Shown here: positions 46,825 through 61,800 of the stretch, one piece after another
Position numbering within the stretch: the stretch's first letter is position 1
Layout: each line of letters begins with the position of its first letter
Assembly: GCA_964057225.1 (NCBI GenBank)
Contig: OZ059895.1
Location: 3,782,001 to 3,846,000 of the forward strand
DNA length: 64,000 nt
DNA from: Auanema rhodensis
Taxonomy: Eukaryota > Nematoda > Chromadorea > Rhabditida > Rhabditidae
Reading direction: 5' to 3'
The notes under the pieces: model-generated
Told to the model about the DNA's origin: nothing
The model's database searches: none
What the model saw: only the letters and a program-made list of their open reading frames with translations
Program-made: the position numbers and the translations under genes

Positions 46825-49800
46825 TTTGATTAAGAACTTTGATTTTTGTACACCCATAAATTACACGCAGCACAGGTTACCCTTAATTAATGAACTGACC
46901 GACTAATCAGACATGGATCTTTCCAAGTTCTGTTGCTTGAACGGATGTTTTCCTACGTAGGCTAGTAAAACATGCCCTTCAAAGCATCAGAACATGTGAC
47001 CACATTCCAATTTTTTTGTATCTATCTTGTAAAGATAGTAATATATCATATGTTGAACACTATGTTGGAAAGATTTTAATTCAGATTTTCTAACTTTTAT
47101 TCAGTTTGTTTTTTAAACTTTGATTAAGAACTTTGATTTTTGTACACCCATAAATTATACGCAGCACAGGTTACCCTTAAATAATGAACTGACCGACTAA
47201 TCAGACATGGATCTTTCCTAGTTCTGCTGCTTGAATGGATGTTTTCCTACGTAGGCTAGTAAAACATGCCCTTCAAAGCATCAGAACATGTGATCACATT
47301 CCAATTTTTTTGTATCTATCTTGTAAAGATAGTAATAAACTTTGATTTTTGTACACCCATAAATTATACACAGCACAGGTTACCCTTAAATAATGAACTG
47401 ACCGACTAATCAGACATGGATCTTTCCTAGTTCTGTTGCTTGAATGGATGTTTTCCTACGTAAGCTAGTAAAACATGCCCTTCAAAGCATCAGAACATGT
47501 GATCACATTCCAATTTTTTTGTATCTATCTTGTAAAGATAGTAATATATCATATGTTGAACACTATGTTGGAAAGATTTTAATTCAGATTTTCTAACTTT
47601 TAATCAGTTTGTTTTTTAAACTTTGATTAAGAACTTTGATTTTTGTACACCCATAAATTATACGCAGCACAGGTTACCCTTAAATAATGAACTGACCGAC
47701 TAATCAGACATGGATCTTTCCTAGTTCTGTTGCTTGAATGGATGTTTTCCTACGTAGGCTAGTAAAACATGCCCTTCAAAGCATCAGAACATGTGATCAC
47801 ATTCCAATTTTTTTGTATCTATCTTGTAAAGATAGTAATATATCATATGTTGAACACTATGTTAGAAAGATTTTAATTCAGATTTTCTAACTTTTAATCA
47901 GTTTGTTTTTTAAACTTTGATTAAGAACTTTGATTTTTGTACACCCATAAATTATACGCAGCACAGGTTACCCTTAAATAATGAACTGACCGACTAATCA
48001 GACATGGATCTTTCCTAGTTCTGTTGCTTGAATGGATGTTTTCCTACGTAGGCTAGTAAAACATGCCCTTCAAAGCATCAGAACATGTGATCACATTCCA
48101 ATTTTTTTGTATCTATCTTGTAAAGATAGTAATAAACTTTGATTTTTGTACACCCATAAATTACACGCAGCACAGGTTACCCTTAATTAATGAACTGACC
48201 GACTAATCAGACATGGATTTTTCCAAGTTCTGTTGCTTGAACGGATGTTTTCCTACGTAGGCTAGTAAAACATGCCCTTCAAAGCATCAGAACATGTGAC
48301 CACATTCCAATTTTTTTGTATCTATCTTGTAAAGATAGTAATATATCATATGTTGAACACTATGTTGGAAAGATTTTAATTCAGATTTTCTAACTTTTAT
48401 TCAGTTTGTTTTTTAAACTTTGATTAAGAACTTTGATTTTTGTACACCCATAAATTATACGCAGCACAGGTTACCCTTAAATAATGAACTGACCGACTAA
48501 TCAGACATGGATCTTTCCTAGTTCTGTTGCTTGAATGGATGTTTTCCTACGTAGGCTAGTAAAACATGCCCTTCAAAGCATCAGAACATGTGATCACATT
48601 CCAATTTTTTTGTATCTATCTTGTAAAGATAGTAATATATCATATGTTGAACACTATGTTGGAAAGATTTTAATTCAGATTTTCTAACTTTTAATCAGTT
48701 TGTTTTTTAAACTTTGATTAAGAACTTTGATTTTTGTACACCCATAAATTATACGCAGCACAGGTTACCCTTAAATAATGAACTGACCGACTAATCAGAC
48801 ATGGATCTTTCCTAGTTCTGTTGCTTGAATGGATGTTTTCCTACGTAGGCTAGTAAAACATGCCCTTCAAAGCATCAGAACATGTGATCACATTCCAATT
48901 TTTTTGTATCTATCTTGTAAAGATAGTAATATATCATATGTTGAACACTATGTTAGAAAGATTTTAATTCAGATTTTCTAACTTTTAATCAGTTTGTTTT
49001 TTAAACTTTGATTAAGAACTTTGATTTTTGTACACCCATAAATTATACGCAGCACAGGTTACCCTTAAATAATGAACTGACCGACTAATCAGACATGGAT
49101 CTTTCCTAGTTCTGTTGCTTGAATGGATGTTTTCCTACGTAGGCTAGTAAAACATGCCCTTCAAAGCATCAGAACATGTGATCACATTCCAATTTTTTTG
49201 TATCTATCTTGTAAAGATAGTAATATATCATATGTTGAACACTATGTTGGAAAGATTTTAATTCAGATTTTCTAACTTTTATTCAGTTTGTTTTTTAAAC
49301 TTTGATTAAAAACTTTGATTTTTGTACACCCATAAATCATACGCAGCACAGGTTACCCTTAAATAATGAACTGACCGACTAATCAGACATGGATCTTTCC
49401 TAGTTCTGTTGCTTGAATGGATGTTTTCCAACGTAGGCTAGTAAAACATGCCCTTCAAAGCATCAGAACATGTGATCACATTCCAATTTTTTTGTATCTA
49501 TCTTGTAAAGATAGTAATATATCATATGTTGAACACTATGTTGGAAAGATTTTAATTCAGATTTTCTAACTTTTATTCAGTTTGTTTTTTAAACTTTGAT
49601 TAAAAACTTTGATTTTTGTACACCCATAAATTATACGCAGCACAGGTTACCCTTAAATAATGAACTGACCGACTAATCAGACATGGATCTTTCCTAGTTC
49701 TGTTGCTTGAATGGATGTTTTCCAACGTAGGCTAGTAAAACATGCCCTTCAAAGCATCAGAACATGTGATCACATTCCAATTTTTTTGTATCTATCTTGT

Positions 49801-52800
49801 AAAGATAGTAATAAACTTTGATTTTTGTACACCCATAAATTATACGCAGCACAGGTTACCCTTAAATAATGAACTGACCGACTAATCAGACATGGATCTT
49901 TCCAAGTTCTGTTGCTTGAACGGATGTTTTCCTACGTAGGCTAGTAAAACATGCCCTTCAAAGCATCAGAACATGTGACCACATTCCAATTTTTTTGTAT
50001 CTATCTTGTAAAGATAGTAATATATCATATGTTGAACACTATGTCGGAAAGATTTTAATTCAGATTTTTTCAACTTTCACTCAGTTTGTTTTCTAAACTT
50101 TGATTAAGAACCTTGTTGTTTGTACACCCATAAATTATACGCAGCACAGGTTACCCTTAATTAATGAACTGACCGACTAATCAGACATGGATCTTTCCTA
50201 GTTCTGTTGCTTGAATGGATGTTTTCCTACGTAGGCTAGTAAAACATGCCCTTCAAAGCATCAGAACATGTGACCACATTCCAATTTTTTTGTATCTATC
50301 TTGTAAAGATAGTAATATATCATATGTTGAACACTATGTCGGAAAGATTTTAATTCAGATTTTTTCAACTTTCACTCAGTTTGTTTTCTAAACTTTGATT
50401 AAGAACCTTGTTGTTTGTACACCCATAAATTATACGCAGCACAGGTTACCCTTAATTAATGAACTGACCGACTAATCAGACATGGATCTTTCCTAGTTCT
50501 GTTGCTTGAATGGATGTTTTCCTACGTAGGCTAGTAAAACATGCCCTTCAAAGCATCAGAACATGTGACCACATTCTAATTTTTTTGTATCTATCTTGTA
50601 AAGATAGTAATATATCATATGTTGAACACTATGTTGGAAAGATTTTAATTCAGATTTTCTCAACTTTCACTCAGTTTGTTTTCTAAACTTTGATTGAGAA
50701 CTTTGATTTTTGTACACCCATAAATTATACGCAGCACAGGTTACCCTTAAATAATGAACTGACCGACTAATCAGACATGGATCTTTCCAAGTTCTGTTGC
50801 TTGAACGGATGTTTTCCTACGTAGGCTAGTAAAACATGCCCTTCAAAGCATCAGAACATGTGACCACATTCCAATTTTTTTGTATCTATCTTGTAAAGAT
50901 AGTAATATATCATATGTTGAACACTAAGTTGGAAAGATTTTAATTCAGATTTTTTCAACTTTCACTCAGTTTGTTTTCTAAACTTTGATTAAGAACCTTG
51001 TTGTTTGTACACCCATAAAATATACGCAGCACAGGTTACCCTTAAATAATGAACTGACCGACTAATCAGACATGGATCTTCCCAAGTTCTGTTGCTTGAA
51101 TGGATGTTTTCCTACGTAGGCTAGTAAAACATGCCTTTCAAAGCATCAGAACATGTGATCACATTCCAATTTTTTTGTATCTATCTTGTAAAGATAGTAA
51201 TATATCATATGTTGAACACTATGTTGGAAAGATTTTAATTCAGATTTTTTCATCTTTCACTCAGTTTGTTTTCTAAACTTTGATTAAGAACCTTGTTGTT
51301 TGTACACGCATAAGATATACGCAGCACAGGTTACCCTTAATTAATGAACTGACCGACTAATCAGACATGGATCTTTCCTAGTTCTGTTGCTTGAATGGAT
51401 GTTTTCCAACGTAGGCTAGTAAAACATGCCCTTCAAAGCATCAGAACATGTGATCACATTCCAATTTTTTTGTATCTATCTTGTAAAGATAGTAATATAT
51501 CATATGTTGAACACTATGTTGGAAAGATTTTAATTCAGATTTTCTAACTTTTATTCAGTTTGTTTTTTAAACTTTGATTAAAAACTTTGATTTTTGTACA
51601 CCCATAAATTATACGCAGCACAGGTTACCCTTAAATAATGAACTGACCGACTAATCAGACATGGATCTTTCCTAGTTCTGTTGCTTGAATGGATGTTTTC
51701 CAACGTAGGCTAGTAAAACATGCCCTTCAAAGCATCAGAACATGTGATCACATTCCAATTTTTTTGTATCTATCTTGTAAAGATAGTAATAAACTTTGAT
51801 TTTTGTACACCCATAAATTATACGCAGCACAGGTTACCCTTAAATAATGAACTGACCGACTAATCAGACATGGATCTTTCCAAGTTCTGTTGCTTGAACG
51901 GATGTTTTCCTACGTAGGCTAGTAAAACATGCCCTTCAAAGCATCAGAACATGTGACCACATTCCAATTTTTTTGTATCTATCTTGTAAAGATAGTAATA
52001 TATCATATGTTGAACACTATGTCGGAAAGATTTTAATTCAGATTTTTTCAACTTTTATTCAGTTTGTTTTTTAAACTTTGATTAAGAACTTTGATTTTTG
52101 TACACCCATAAATTATACGCAGCACAGGTTACCCTTAAATAATGAACTGACCGACTAATCAGACATGGATCTTTCCTAGTTCTGTTGCTTGAATGGATGT
52201 TTTCCAACGTAGGCTAGTAAAACATGCCCTTCAAAGCATCAGAACATGTGATCATATTCCAATTTTTTTGTATCTATCTTGTAAAGATAGTAATAAACTT
52301 TGATTTTTGTACACCCATAAATTATACGCAGCACAGGTTACCCTTAAATAATGAACTGACCGACTGATCAGACATGGATCTTTCCTAGTTCTGTTGCTTG
52401 AATGGATGTTTTCCTACGTAGGCTAGTAAAACATGCCCTTCAAAGCATCAGAACATGTGATCACATTCCAATTTTTTTGTATCTATCTTGTAAAGATAGT
52501 AATATATCATATGTTGAACACTATGTTGGAAAGATTTTAATTCAGATTTTCTAACTTTTATTCAGTTTGTTTTTTAAACTTTGATTAAGAACTTTGATTT
52601 TTGTACACCCATAAATTACACGCAGCACAGGTTACCCTTAAATAATGAACTGACCGACTAATCAGACATGGATCTTTCCTAGTTCTGTTGCTTGAATGGA
52701 TGTTTTCCTACGTAGGCTAGTAAAACATGCCCTTCAAAGCATCAGAACATGTGACCACATTCTAATTTTTTTGTATCTATCTTGTAAAGATAGTAATATA

Positions 52801-55800
52801 TCATATGTTGAACACTATGTTGGAAAGATTTTAATTCAGATTTTTTCAACTTTCACTCAGTTTGTTTTCTAAACTTTGATTGAGAACTTTGATTTTTGTA
52901 CACCCATAAATTATACGCAGCACAGGTTACCCTTAAATAATGAACTGACCGACTAATCAGACATGGATCTTTCCAAGTTCTGTTGCTTGAACGGATGTTT
53001 TCCTACGTAGGCTAGTAAAACATGCCCTTCAAAGCATCAGAACATGTGACCACATTCCAATTTTTTTGTATCTATCTTGTAAAGATAGTAATATATCATA
53101 TGTTGAACACTAAGTTGGAAAGATTTTAATTCAGATTTTTTCAACTTTCACTCAGTTTGTTTTCTAAACTTTGATTAAGAACCTTGTTGTTTGTACACCC
53201 ATAAAATATACGCAGCACAGGTTACCCTTAAATAATGAACTGACCGACTAATCAGACATGGATCTTCCCAAGTTCTGTTGCTTGAATGGATGTTTTCCTA
53301 CGTAGGCTAGTAAAACATGCCCTTCAAAGCATCAGAACATGTGATCACATTCCAATTTTTTTGTATCTATCTTGTAAAGATAGTAATAAACTTTGATTTT
53401 TGTACACCCATAAATTATACGCAGCACAGGTTACCCTTAAATAATGAACTGACCGACTAATCAGACATGGATCTTTCCAAGTTCTGTTGCTTGAACGGAT
53501 GTTTTCCTACGTAGGCTAGTAAAACATGCCCTTCAAAGCATCAGAACATGTGATCACATTCCAATTTTTTTGTATCTATCTTGTAAAGATAGTAATATAT
53601 CATATGTTGAACACTATGTTGGAAAGATTTTAATTCAGATTTTCTAACTTTTATTCAGTTTGTTTTTTAAACTTTGATTAAGAACTTTCATTTTTGTACA
53701 CCCATAAATTATACGCAGCACAGGTTACCCTTAATTAATGAACTGACCGACTAATCAGACATGGATCTTTCCAAGTTCTGTTGCTTGAACGGATGTTTTC
53801 CTACGTAGGCTAGTAAAACATGCCCTTCAAAGCATCAGAACATGTGACCACATTCCAATTTTTTTGTATCTATCTTGTAAAGATAGTAATATATCATATG
53901 TTGAACACTAAGTTGGAAAGATTTTAATTCAGATTTTTTCAACTTTCACTCAGTTTGTTTTCTAAACTTTGATTAAGAACCTTGTTGTTTGTACACCCAT
54001 AAAATATACGCAGCACAGGTTACCCTTAAATAATGAACTGACCGACTAATCAGACATGGATCTTCCCAAGTTCTGTTGCTTGAATGGATGTTTTCCTACG
54101 TAGGCTAGTAAAACATGCCCTTCAAAGCATCAGAACATGTGATCACATTCCAATTTTTTTGTATCTATCTTGTAAAGATAGTAATAAACTTTGATTTTTG
54201 TACACCCATAAATTATACGCAGCACAGGTTACCCTTAAATAATGAACTGACCGACTAATCAGACATGGATCTTTCCAAGTTCTGTTGCTTGAACGGATGT
54301 TTTCCTACGTAGGCTAGTAAAACATGCCCTTCAAAGCATCAGAACATGTGATCACATTCCAATTTTTTTGTATCTATCTTGTAAAGATAGTAATATATCA
54401 TATGTTGAACACTATGTTGGAAAGATTTTAATTCAGATTTTCTAACTTTTATTCAGTTTGTTTTTTAAACTTTGATTAAGAACTTTCATTTTTGTACACC
54501 CATAAATTATACGCAGCACAGGTTACCCTTAATTAATGAACTGACCGACTAATCAGACATGGATCTTTCCAAGTTCTGTTGCTTGAACGGATGTTTTCCT
54601 ACGTAGGCTAGTAAAACATGCCCTTCAAAGCATCAGAACATGTGACCACATTCCAATTTTTTTGTATCTATCTTGTAAAGATAGTAATATATCATATGTT
54701 GAACACTATGTTGGAAAGATTTTAATTCAGATTTTCTAACTTTTATTCAGTTTGTTTTTTAAACTTTGATTAAGAACTTTGATTTTTGTACACCCATAAA
54801 TTATACGCAGCACAGGTTACCCTTAAATAATGAACTGACCGACTAATCAGACATGGATCTTTCCTAGTTCTGTTGCTTGAATGGATGTTTTCCTACGTAG
54901 GCTAGTAAAACATGCCCTTCAAAGCATCAGAACATGTGATCACATTCCAATTTTTTTGTATCTATCTTGTAAAGATAGTAATAAACTTTGATTTTTGTAC
55001 ACCCATAAATCATACGCAGCACAGGTTACTCTTAAATAATGAACTGACCGACTTATCAGACATGGATCTTTCCTAGTTCTGTTGCTTGAATGGATGTTTT
55101 CCTACGTAGGCTAGTAAAACATGCCCTTCAAAGCATCAGAACATGTGATCACATTCCAATTTTTTTGTATCTATCTTGTAAAGATAGTAATATATCATAT
55201 GTTGAACACTATGTTGGAAAGATTTTAATTCAGATTTTTTCAACTTTCACTCAGTTTGTTTTCTAAACTTTGATTAAGAACTTTGATTTTTGTACACCCA
55301 TAAATTATACGCAGCACAGGTTACCCTTAAATAATGAACTGACCGACTAATCAGACATGGATCTTTCCTAGTTCTGTTGCTTGAACGGATGTTTTCCTAC
55401 GTAGGCTAGTAAAACATGCCCTTCAAAGCATCTGAACATGTGATCACATTCCAATTTTTTTGTATCTATCTTGTAAAGATAGTAATATATCATATGTTGA
55501 ACACTATGTTGGAAAGATTTTAATTCAGATTTTTTCAACTTTCACTCAGTTTGTTTTCTAAACTTTGATTAAGAACTTCGATTTTTGTACACCCATAAAT
55601 TATACGCAGCACAGGTTACCCTTAAATAATGAACTGACCGACTAATCAGACATGGATCTTTCCTAGTTCTGTTGCTTGAATGGATGTTTTCCTACGTAGG
55701 CTAGTAAAACATGCCCTTCAAAGCATCAGAACATGTGATCACATTCCAATTTTTTTGTATCTATCTTGTAAAGATAGTAATAAACTTTGATTTTTGTACA

Positions 55801-55830
55801 CCCATAAATTATACGCAGCACAGGTTACCC

Positions 55831-58800
55831 TTAAATAATGAACTGACCGACTAATCAGACATGGATCTTTCCAAGTTCTGTTGCTTGAACGGATGTTTTC
55901 CTACGTAGGCTAGTAAAACATGCCCTTCAAAGCATCAGAACATGTGACCACATTCCAATTTTTTTGTATCTATCTTGTAAAGATAGTGATATATCATATG
56001 TTGAACACTATGTTGGAAAGATTTTAATTCAGATTTTTTCAACTTTCACTCAATTTGTTTTCTAAACTTTGATTAAGAACCTTGTTGTTTGTACACCCAT
56101 AAAATATACGCAGCACAGGTTACCCTTAAATAATGAACTGACCGACTAATCAGACATGGATCTTCCCAAGTTCTGTTGCTTGAATGGATGTTTTCCTACG
56201 TAGGCTAGTAAAACATGCCCTTCAAAGCATCAGAACATGTGATCACATTCCAATTTTTTTGTATCTATCTTGTAAAGATAGTAATATATCATATGTTGAA
56301 CACTATGTTGGAAAGATTTTAATTCAGATTTTCTAACTTTTATTCAGTTTGTTTTTTAAACTTTGATTAAGAACTTTGATTTTTGTACACCCATAAATTA
56401 TACGCAGCACAGGTTACCCTTAAATAATGAACTGACCGACTAATCAGACATGGATCTTTCCTAGTTCTGTTGCTTGAATGGATGTTTTCCTACGTAGGCT
56501 AGTAAAACATGCCCTTCAAAGCATCAGAACATGTGATCACATTCCAATTTTTTTGTATCGATCTTGTAAAGATAGTAATATATCATATGTTGAACACTAT
56601 GTTGGAAAGATTTTAATTCAGATTTTCTAACTTTTATTCAGTTTGTTTTTTAAACTTTGATTAAGAACTTTGATTTTTGTACACCCATAAATTATACGCA
56701 GCACAGGTTACCCTTAAATAATGAACTGACCGACTAATCAGACATGGATCTTTCCTAGTTCTGTTGCTTGAATGGATGTTTTCCTACGTAGGCTAGTAAA
56801 ACATGCCCTTCAAAGCATCAGAACATGTGATCACATTCCAATTTTTTTGTATCGATCTTGTAAAGATAGTAATATATCATATGTTGAACACTATGTTGGA
56901 AAGATTTTAATTCAGATTTTTTCATCTTTCACTCAGTTTGTTTTCTAAACTTTGATTAAGAACCTTGTTGTTTGTACACCCATAAATTATACGCAGCACA
57001 GGTTACCCTTAAATAATGAACTGACCGACTAATCAGACATGGATCTTTCCTAGTTCTGTTGCTTGAATGGATGTTTTCCTACGTAGGCTAGTAAAACATG
57101 CCCTTCAAAGCATCAGAACATGTGATCACATTCCAATTTTTTTGTATCTATCTTGTAAAGATAGTAATATATCATATGTTGAACACTATGTTGGAAAGAT
57201 TTTAATTCAGATTTTCTAACTTTTATTCAGTTTGTTTTTTAAACTTTGATTAAAAACTTTGATTTTTGTACACCCATAAATTATACGCAGCACAGGTTAC
57301 CCTTAAATAATGAACTGACCGACTAATCAGACATGGATCTTTCCTAGTTCTGTTGCTTGAATGGATGTTTTCCAACGTAGGCTAGTAAAACATGCCCTTC
57401 AAAGCATCAGAACATGTGATCACATTCCAATTTTTTTGTATCTATCTTGTAAAGATAGTAATATATCATATGTTGAACACTATGTTGGAAAGATTTTAAT
57501 TCAGATTTTCTAACTTTTATTCAGTTTGTTTTTTAAACTTTGATTAAAAACTTTGATTTTTGTACACCCATAAATTATACGCAGCACAGGTTACCCTTAA
57601 ATAATGAACTGACCGACTAATCAGACATGGATCTTTCCTAGTTCTGTTGCTTGAATGGATGTTTTCCAACGTAGGCTAGTAAAACATGCCCTTCAAAGCA
57701 TCAGAACATGTGATCACATTCCAATTTTTTTGTATCTATCTTGTAAAGATAGTAATAAACTTTGATTTTTGTACACCCATAAATTATACGCAGCACAGGT
57801 TACCCTTAAATAATGAACTGACCGACTAATCAGACATGGATCTTTCCTAGTTCTGTTGCTTGAATGGATGTTTTCCTACGTAGGCTAGTAAAACATGCCC
57901 TTCAAAGCATCAGAACATGTGATCACATTCCAATTTTTTTGTATCTATCTTGTAAAGATAGTAATAAACTTTGATTTTTGTACACCCATAAATTATACGC
58001 AGCACAGGTTACCCTTAAATAATGAACTGACCGACTAATCAGACATGGATCTTTCCAAGTTCTGTTGCTTGAACGGATGTTTTCCTACGTAGGCTAGTAA
58101 AACATGCCCTTCAAAGCATCAGAACATGTGACCACATTCCAATTTTTTTGTATCTATCTTGTAAAGATAGTAATATATCATATGTTGAACACTATGTTGG
58201 AAAGATTTTAATTCAGATTTTCTAACTTTTAATCAGTTTGTTTTTTAAATTTTGATTAAGAACTTTGATTTTTGTACACCCATAAATTATACGCAGCACA
58301 GGTTACCCTTAAATAATGAACTGACCGACTAATCAGACATGGATCTTTCCTAGTTCTGTTGCTTGAATGGATGTTTTCCTACGTAGGCTAGTAAAACATG
58401 CCCTTCAAAGCATCAGAACATGTGATCACATTCCAATTTTTTTGTATCTATCTTGTAAAGATAGTAATAAACTTTGATTTTTGTACACCCATAAATTATA
58501 CGCAGCACAGGTTACCCTTAAATAATGAACTGACCGACTAATCAGACATGGATCTTTCCAAGTTCTGTTGCTTGAACGGATGTTTTCCTACGTAGGCTAG
58601 TAAAACATGCCCTTCAAAGCATCAGAACATGTGACCACATTCCAATTTTTTTGTATCTATCTTGTAAAGATAGTAATATATCATATGTTGAACACTATGT
58701 CGGAAAGATTTTAATTCAGATTTTTTCAACTTTCACTCAGTTTGTTTTCTAAACTTTGATTAAGAACCTTGTTGTTTGTACACCCATAAAATATACGCAG

Positions 58801-61800
58801 CACAGGTTACCCTTAAATAATGAACTGACCGACTAATCAGACATGGATCTTCCCAAGTTCTGTTGCTTGAATGGATGTTTTCCTACGTAGGCTAGTAAAA
58901 CATGCCTTTCAAAGCATCAGAACATGTGATCACATTCCAATTTTTTTGTATCTATCTTGTAAAGACAGTAATAAACTTTGATTTTTGTACACCCATAAAT
59001 TATACGCAGCACAGGTTACCCTTAAATAATGAACTGACCGACTAATCAGACATGGATCTTTCCTAGTTCTGTTGCTTGAATGGATGTTTTCCTACGTAGG
59101 CTAGTAAAACATGCCTTTCAAAGCATCAGAACATGTGATCAAATTCCAATTTTTTTGTATCTATCTTGTAAAGATAGTAATATATCATATGTTGAACACT
59201 ATGTTGGAAAGATTTTAATTCAGATTTTCTAACTTTTATTCAGTTTGTTTTTTAAACTTTGATTAAAAACTTTGATTTTTGTACACCCATAAATTATACG
59301 CAGCACAGGTTACCCTTAAATAATGAACTGACCGACTAATCAGACATGGATCTTTCCTAGTTCTGTTGCTTGAATGGATGTTTTCCTACGTAGGCTAGTA
59401 AAACATGCCCTTCAAAGCATCAGAACATGTGATCACATTCCAATTTTTTTGTATCTATCTTGTAAAGATAGTAATAAACTTTGATTTTTGTACACCCATA
59501 ATTTATACGCAGCACAGGTTACCCTTAAATAATGAACTGACCGACTAATCAGACATGGATCTTTCCAAGTTCTGTTGCTTGAACGGATGTTTTCCTACGT
59601 AGGCTAGTAAAACATGCCCTTCAAAGCATCAGAACATGTGACCACATTCCAATTTTTTTGTATCTATCTTGTAAAGATAGTGATATATCATATGTTGAAC
59701 ACTATGTTGGAAAGATTTTAATTCAGATTTTTTCAACTTTCACTCAATTTGTTTTCTAAACTTTGATTAAGAACCTTGTTGTTTGTACACCCATAAAATA
59801 TACGCAGCACAGGTTACCCTTAAATAATGAACTGACCGACTAATCAGACATGGATCTTCCCAAGTTCTGTTGCTTGAATGGATGTTTTCCTACGTAGGCT
59901 AGTAAAACATGCCCTTCAAAGCATCAGAACATGTGATCACATTCCAATTTTTTTGTATCTATCTTGTAAAGATAGTAATATATCATATGTTGAACACTAT
60001 GTTGGAAAGATTTTAATTCAGATTTTCTAACTTTTATTCAGTTTGTTTTTTAAACTTTGATTAAGAACTTTGATTTTTGTACACCCATAAATTATACGCA
60101 GCACAGGTTACCCTTAAATAATGAACTGACCGACTAATCAGACATGGATCTTTCCTAGTTCTGTTGCTTGAATGGATGTTTTCCTACGTAGGCTAGTAAA
60201 ACATGCCCTTCAAAGCATCAGAACATGTGATCACATTCCAATTTTTTTGTATCGATCTTGTAAAGATAGTAATATATCATATGTTGAACACTATGTTGGA
60301 AAGATTTTAATTCAGATTTTCTAACTTTTATTCAGTTTGTTTTTTAAACTTTGATTAAGAACTTTGATTTTTGTACACCCATAAATTATACGCAGCACAG
60401 GTTACCCTTAAATAATGAACTGACCGACTAATCAGACATGGATCTTTCCTAGTTCTGTTGCTTGAATGGATGTTTTCCTACGTAGGCTAGTAAAACATGC
60501 CCTTCAAAGCATCAGAACATGTGATCACATTCCAATTTTTTTGTATCGATCTTGTAAAGATAGTAATATATCATATGTTGAACACTATGTTGGAAAGATT
60601 TTAATTCAGATTTTTTCATCTTTCACTCAGTTTGTTTTCTAAACTTTGATTAAGAACCTTGTTCTTTGTACACCCATAAATTATACGCAGCACAGGTTAC
60701 CCTTAAATAATGAACTGACCGACTAATCAGACATGGATCTTTCCTAGTTCTGTTGCTTGAATGGATGTTTTCCTACGTAGGCTAGTAAAACATGCCCTTC
60801 AAAGCATCAGAACATGTGATCACATTCCAATTTTTTTGTATCTATCTTGTAAAGATAGTAATATATCATATGTTGAACACTATGTTGGAAAGATTTTAAT
60901 TCAGATTTTCTAACTTTTATTCAGTTTGTTTTTTAAACTTTGATTAAAAACTTTGATTTTTGTACACCCATAAATTATACGCAGCACAGGTTACCCTTAA
61001 ATAATGAACTGACCGACTAATCAGACATGGATCTTTCCTAGTTCTGTTGCTTGAATGGATGTTTTCCAACGTAGGCTAGTAAAACATGCCCTTCAAAGCA
61101 TCAGAACATGTGATCACATTCCAATTTTTTTGTATCTATCTTGTAAAGATAGTAATATATCATATGTTGAACACTATGTTGGAAAGATTTTAATTCAGAT
61201 TTTCTAACTTTTATTCAGTTTGTTTTTTAAACTTTGATTAAAAACTTTGATTTTTGTACACCCATAAATTATACGCAGCACAGGTTACCCTTAAATAATG
61301 AACTGACCGACTAATCAGACATGGATCTTTCCTAGTTCTGTTGCTTGAATGGATGTTTTCCAACGTAGGCTAGTAAAACATGCCCTTCAAAGCATCAGAA
61401 CATGTGATCACATTCCAATTTTTTTGTATCTATCTTGTAAAGATAGTAATAAACTTTGATTTTTGTACACCCATAAATTATACGCAGCACAGGTTACCCT
61501 TAAATAATGAACTGACCGACTAATCAGACATGGATCTTTCCTAGTTCTGTTGCTTGAATGGATGTTTTCCAACGTAGGCTAGTAAAACATGCCCTTCAAA
61601 GCATCAGAACATGTGATCACATTCCAATTTTTTTGTATCTATCTTGTAAAGATAGTAATAAACTTTGATTTTTGTACACCCATAAATTATACGCAGCACA
61701 GGTTACCCTTAAATAATGAACTGACCGACTAATCAGACATGGATCTTTCCTAGTTCTGTTGCTTGAATGGATGTTTTCCTACGTAGGCTAGTAAAACATG

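Noticed and set aside
46612..46857. 81-codon minus-strand ORF across the 5' LTR
   Set aside because: It runs from satellite into the LTR, so it was created by the insertion; no recognisable product.
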